A stretch of 64,000 nt of DNA from CAYRFQ01 sp964423615 (lineage in GTDB: Bacteria; Planctomycetota; Planctomycetia; Gemmatales; Gemmataceae), in assembly GCA_964423615.1 (NCBI GenBank), contig CAYRFQ010000035.1:5273-69272 (forward strand), read 5' to 3'. Numbering within the stretch: position 1 is the stretch's first letter; the number at the start of each line of letters is the position of its first letter. Positions 60,466-64,000 of this stretch are shown in pieces. The notes under the pieces were generated by a model. The model saw only the letters and a list, made by a program, of their open reading frames with translations, did not search any database and was not told where the DNA came from. The position numbers were made by a program, and so were the translations under genes.

Positions 60466-61977
60466 TCACCCCACGCTCTCAACCGGTTGTGGGAAATCGC
60501 TTGGTTTCTTTGCCCGTTTGGTAAACACCATCACGCCATCATCGACGGGTGACTTCCGAAACATCTTCTTATCTTGGAAATAGTTCTGTGGATTGAGCCA
60601 CGGTTCACGGTCACCTTGTTTCGGGAACCGATGAATCGATCGTTGGACATAACCCGGAGTGAAGTAGTCCAGGAATGGTCGGGGAGACATTCCACGATCT
60701 TCTTCACGCAGACGCGGCGTACATTGGTGAAAGCCGCCTTTGTCCATGTGGTTGATGAGCCGACAAATGTATTCCGCCGTGAGGTCCGCTCGCAGGGTCC
60801 ACGAAGCATTAATGTAGCCGAACGTGTAGACCATATTGGGCACATCCGAATACATCATGCCCTTATACGTGAAGGTGTCCGAGAAATCGACGGGAGCATC
60901 ATCGACGTAGAATTCCACATTGCCGAGTGTTACCAGGGTAAGTCCAGTAGCCGTTACGATGATATCGGCTTCGAGAATCTCGCCCGACTGAAGGCGAATT
61001 CCTTTTTCGGTGAACGTATCGATGTGTCCTGTCGCCATCGAAGCTTTGCCGGACTTGATGGCCTGAAAAAGGTCACCGTCGGGGACGACACAGAGGCGTT
61101 GGTCCCAGGGATTATAGGTCGGCGTGAAATGGGTCTCAACGTCGTAGTCCTCGCCAAGTTGCTCGCGGACCATCTCGATCAGCCGTTTCTTGGCGGCTTC
61201 TGGATGCTCACGCATGCGACGGTAAAAATATTGCTGGAGACTCACGTTCTTCCAACGGGTGAGTGCATACGCTATTTTCTGAGGTAGAAATCGACGCAAG
61301 AAATTCGCGACCTTATCTTCAGATGGCAAAGCGACCACATACGTCGGCGAACGTTGGAGCATGACCACATGCTCCACATCCTCGGCGATAGCCGGAACGA
61401 GAGTCATTGCGGTAGCTCCGGACCCGATGACGATGACTTTCTTGCCCTTGTGATCGAGGTCTTCGGGCCACTCCTGAGGATGAACCAGCTGTCCCTGGAA
61501 CGACTCACGGCCTGGAAATTCCGGTGTATGACCGCCCTTATAGCTGTAGTACCCCGTACACATTAACAGCATGTTACATTGGAAAGTGACCGTTTCGCCG
61601 GTCTCTTTGAGTTCGACTTGCACCGTCCAACTTGCATCCTCGCTTGACCAACTTGCCTTCTTGACGAAATGCCCATACCTGATGTGTTTATCGATGCCAT
61701 TTTCGCGAGCCGTATCCTGGACGTATTTCAGGATAGACGGTCCGTCGGCGATGGCTTTTGCCTCGAGCCAGGGCTTGAAGGTATATCCGAGCGTGTGCAT
61801 GTCGCTGTCAGACCGAATCCCAGGATAGCGAAAAAGGTCCCACGTACCGCCCAGGACGTCACGACCTTCGAGAACGGCGTAGGTCTTTTTGGGACACTTG
61901 TCCTGTAAGTGATACGCCATCCCGATGCCCGAAAGCCCAGCCCCAACGATCAACACATCGAAATATTCCGTGGCCAT
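60466..61977 (-). CDS. Flavin-containing monooxygenase (Baeyer-Villiger type)
   Basis: 503 residues from the ATG at 61977 (GAGGAGAG upstream). The FAD motif (DVLIVGAGLSGIGMAYHLQ) starts at residue 7. The fingerprint region reads FQGQLVHPQEWPED, a close variant of the FxGxxxHxxxWP/D motif of Baeyer-Villiger monooxygenases and FMOs, and is followed by the NADPH motif (KKVIVIGSGATAMTLVPAIA). DIIVTATGLTLVTLGNVEFY is the second conserved ATG-type motif. These enzymes insert oxygen into ketones or oxidise N and S with NADPH and O2. Substrate unknown. It lies 52 bp upstream of the esterase gene on the same strand, and an ester-forming oxygenase next to an esterase is suggestive. Confidence 0.91.
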   Translation of the reverse strand: MATEYFDVLIVGAGLSGIGMAYHLQDKCPKKTYAVLEGRDVLGGTWDLFRYPGIRSDSDMHTLGYTFKPWLEAKAIADGPSILKYVQDTARENGIDKHIRYGHFVKKASWSSEDASWTVQVELKETGETVTFQCNMLLMCTGYYSYKGGHTPEFPGRESFQGQLVHPQEWPEDLDHKGKKVIVIGSGATAMTLVPAIAEDVEHVVMLQRSPTYVVALPSEDKVANFLRRFLPQKIAYALTRWKNVSLQQYFYRRMREHPEAAKKRLIEMVREQLGEDYDVETHFTPTYNPWDQRLCVVPDGDLFQAIKSGKASMATGHIDTFTEKGIRLQSGEILEADIIVTATGLTLVTLGNVEFYVDDAPVDFSDTFTYKGMMYSDVPNMVYTFGYINASWTLRADLTAEYICRLINHMDKGGFHQCTPRLREEDRGMSPRPFLDYFTPGYVQRSIHRFPKQGDREPWLNPQNYFQDKKMFRKSPVDDGVMVFTKRAKKPSDFPQPVESVG

Positions 61978-62302
61978 GGTCAAACTCTCCTCTTGGGTTT
62001 CCAGGCGGTGTCGAAGGCCAAACACCTCGTCTTCGGGATCTTAATTCCAAGCTAACGTATTGTAGTCCGTACAACGTTCCAGGGGCACTGGCGAAATCGA
62101 CACTGGAGCAGCGACTATACTGAGAATACTAATATCTCCGAAAATTCTGATCGCCACTTCCCGAGTCGCCAGAACAATCTCCCTCTTCTTCACCTTCCAT
62201 GGTGAAAGGTTAGATAAGGAGAGGTCTTTACCTCTCATCAGCTTGCCCACTCGATCGTTGGTGGGGTAAATCCACAATCCCTGAAATTCAGTAAGGCTAA
62301 CC
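61978..62302. other. Divergent region with two leader hairpins
   Basis: The upstream region of the monooxygenase (minus) and MscS (plus) genes. TTCACC/GGTGAA (62189-62206) and GAGAGG/CCTCTC (62219-62236) form two adjacent small hairpins about 70-110 bp before the MscS start. No gene is seen. Confidence 0.35.
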
Positions 62303-63949
62303 ATGCAAAACTCACGAGGGGTAGGCAAGAAGGGGGTCTTGGTGTTAGCGTGGCTTCTTGGGGTCGCTTCTAACGTTGCCGCAGACGAACCTTTTCCTCT
62401 GCAACCGGCGGATACTTCGAGTCCGAAAGCAACGCTCTTGAGTTTCGTCGATGCTTGCAATCGAATCTACGAAATCATTCACGCGGAAAAGCAATTTGAT
62501 CGCCGTGGCCACCAATACCTACCCGTGGTCAAACGCATCTTCGATTGCATGGATTTGCGAAAAGTCCCTGAGTGTGCACGGGATCAATACGCGGGAGAAG
62601 CCGCCATCTCCCTCAAGGAAGTCTTGGACCGCATCGAGTGGCCCGACGACAAGACTCTTGAGAAGGTCAGTCAGTCCAGGCCGGACCTCGTGCGCTGGCG
62701 TGTCCCTGGAACACGCTTAGTCATCGAAAAGATGAAAGACGGCCCTCAAGCGGGAGAGTATTTATACACGGCCGAGACTGTGAAACGTGCTTCAGACTTC
62801 TACCAAGAAATCAAGCACCTCCCATACCGAGAGACGACAGGACCCAAAGTGGCTCCTGACTTTTACAACTGGTTTCTTTCCGAGCCCGGAAATCCGTACA
62901 TGGCTCCCTTCGTCCGTTCTCTCCCGAGCTGGTTCCGAACTCGGTTGTGGGGCCTCGCTGTTTGGAGGTGGGTAGGTCTGATTCTCACAATGACCTTGGG
63001 CATCCTGGCTTTGGTAGGGGTGTATCATTTGGGCGCAAAAGTAGCTAACTGGACGCGAGAAAAACGACCGATCCTTTACCTGCTCACGATGCTATTTCAG
63101 GTCGTGGGGTTGCTCATTCCGTTCGGTCTCAAGGTCATAGTTGATAACTACTTGACGCTCCGTGGAGGTGCCCTGTATGTGTCCTTTTTCGCTCTCGATG
63201 TCGTAATTCTGGTCGCGGGAGCGGTCCTGATCATGGCCGCAGGAAATCGAATCGCCGAACTCGTCATCGCTTCTCCCGCCATCCAGACGAGGGGACTTGA
63301 TGCCCACTTTACCCGAATAATCACCAAAGTTCTGAGCATCGGGGCCGTGGTGATCCTGTGTCTCGAAGGTGGCCGGTCTTTGGGCATCCCGATCACGACA
63401 CTCATCGCGAGTGCCGGCGTCGGTGGTCTGGCCGTGGCTTTGGCAGCCCAAGACACCCTCAAAAACTTGTTCGGGAGCATGATGATTTTGTTCGACAAAC
63501 CGTACAAAGTTGGGGAGCGCATCGTCATCAAGGGTTATGACGGTGTAGTCGAAGAGATCGGAATGCGGTCGACGCGAATTCGATTACTTACCGGGCACAT
63601 GGTCTCCATCCCCAATGAAGAGATGGCTCGCTCAGACATCGAGAACATCGCCCGTCGTCCACACATTCGAAGAAAGACAAACATGCACATCCCGCTGAAC
63701 ACACCCGTTGCAAAGATCGAGAAGGCCATTGCAGTCATTCGCTCAGCGTTTGAGGACCATGAAGGGATGGACCCTGAACGGCCACCAAAGGTCTACTTCA
63801 ACGAGTTCAACAACGACTCTTTCAACGTGTGCATCTTTTGTTGGTTTAGTCCTCCGGACTATTGGAAATACCTGGAGTTCACCGAGCAGGTCAACTTCAC
63901 AATCGTTCGAGCGTTTGAAGAACAAGGCATCCCCTTCTCGCTACCCTAA
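62303..63949 (+). CDS. MscS-family mechanosensitive channel with N-terminal extension
   Basis: 548 residues, ATG at 62303 with AAGG upstream. A signal peptide (VLVLAWLLGVASNVAADEPF) leads into a periplasmic domain of about 200 residues with no recognised family (ATLLSFVDACNRIYEIIHAE). Membrane helices follow at about 220-245, 255-280 and 285-310. The MscS core begins with the pore helix (TLIASAGVGGLAVALAAQDT) and the beta-domain LKNLFGSMMILFDKPYKVGE, with GVVEEIGMRSTRIRLLTGHM and VSIPNEEMARSDIENIARRP. The C-terminal alpha/beta region is complete. These channels open under membrane tension to release solutes. Confidence 0.93.
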   Translation: MQNSRGVGKKGVLVLAWLLGVASNVAADEPFPLQPADTSSPKATLLSFVDACNRIYEIIHAEKQFDRRGHQYLPVVKRIFDCMDLRKVPECARDQYAGEAAISLKEVLDRIEWPDDKTLEKVSQSRPDLVRWRVPGTRLVIEKMKDGPQAGEYLYTAETVKRASDFYQEIKHLPYRETTGPKVAPDFYNWFLSEPGNPYMAPFVRSLPSWFRTRLWGLAVWRWVGLILTMTLGILALVGVYHLGAKVANWTREKRPILYLLTMLFQVVGLLIPFGLKVIVDNYLTLRGGALYVSFFALDVVILVAGAVLIMAAGNRIAELVIASPAIQTRGLDAHFTRIITKVLSIGAVVILCLEGGRSLGIPITTLIASAGVGGLAVALAAQDTLKNLFGSMMILFDKPYKVGERIVIKGYDGVVEEIGMRSTRIRLLTGHMVSIPNEEMARSDIENIARRPHIRRKTNMHIPLNTPVAKIEKAIAVIRSAFEDHEGMDPERPPKVYFNEFNNDSFNVCIFCWFSPPDYWKYLEFTEQVNFTIVRAFEEQGIPFSLP

Positions 63950-64000
63950 GCATTACGGGTATTCCAAAGATGAGCGAGGTCGCTAATAATAGTAAGGAGT

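Noticed and set aside
1..64000. tRNA or rRNA genes
   Set aside because: I looked for TTCGA-type T-loops with matching acceptor stems and for rRNA-like stretches; the few TTCGAGTC or TTCGAGCC matches (near 10998 and 19173) lack a cloverleaf. A tRNAscan or Infernal run would settle this.

Overview
The window reads as a piece of a planctomycete chromosome. The evidence is a neighbouring trio of DUF1592/DUF1588/DUF1585, DUF1552 and DUF1501 proteins, DUF1080 and ThuA-like secreted proteins, three large Hanks-type kinases carrying planctomycete-style extensions (zinc ribbon, WD40, TPR), a TIGR02996 repeat-companion protein, and many signal-peptide-bearing proteins of unknown role. A Gemmataceae-like bacterium is plausible, but the family assignment is only an inference. 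No rRNA, tRNA or CRISPR array is visible.

Layout. 1-6.5 kb: the end of an SMP-30/gluconolactonase gene, then the heme-motif DUF1592 protein, DUF1552 and DUF1501. 6.4-12.3 kb (minus): a POTRA-like secreted protein, a tail-anchored type-B carboxylesterase, a small membrane protein, a decayed transposase, two copies of a 102-bp MITE, and a parvulin-type foldase. 12.7-19.2 kb: a DUF1080 protein, a 2-kb gap with two candidate structured RNAs (one 6S-like), then metH. 19.7-24.2 kb: a sigma factor with a small zinc-finger partner, followed by small membrane or unknown proteins and a truncated SMI1/KNR4 gene. 24.5-33.4 kb (minus): ThuA-like protein, a kinase fused to a DJ-1/PfpI domain, miaB, and a kinase with 14 WD40-like repeats whose gene lies between two identical 142-bp repeats. 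34.2-40.2 kb: agmatine deiminase (minus), a thioredoxin-like protein, a thiamine-binding-type protein, a flavin reductase, a zinc-binding membrane protein, a sulfite-oxidase-fold protein, and glcD. 41.2-47.1 kb: a giant acidic-repeat TPR membrane protein and a secreted beta-rich protein. 47.6-52.2 kb: an IrrE/ImmA-like protein with a TIGR02996 protein, then two divergent photolyase-family genes, one with its domains apparently in reverse order. 52.6-64 kb: an outer-membrane beta-barrel, a TPR kinase, CoA-disulfide reductase-rhodanese, an EF-hand esterase, a flavin monooxygenase and an MscS channel.

The most distinctive features are the kinase/PfpI fusion, the domain-swapped photolyase, the two candidate RNAs upstream of metH, and three dispersed repeat families: A, a 102-bp TA-flanked MITE; B, a 100-190-bp repeat with CGTGTTT/AAACACG ends, six copies; C, a roughly 270-bp hairpin element whose inner arms differ between copies yet still pair within each copy. 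Most genes look metabolic, envelope-related or regulatory, and no single pathway spans the window.
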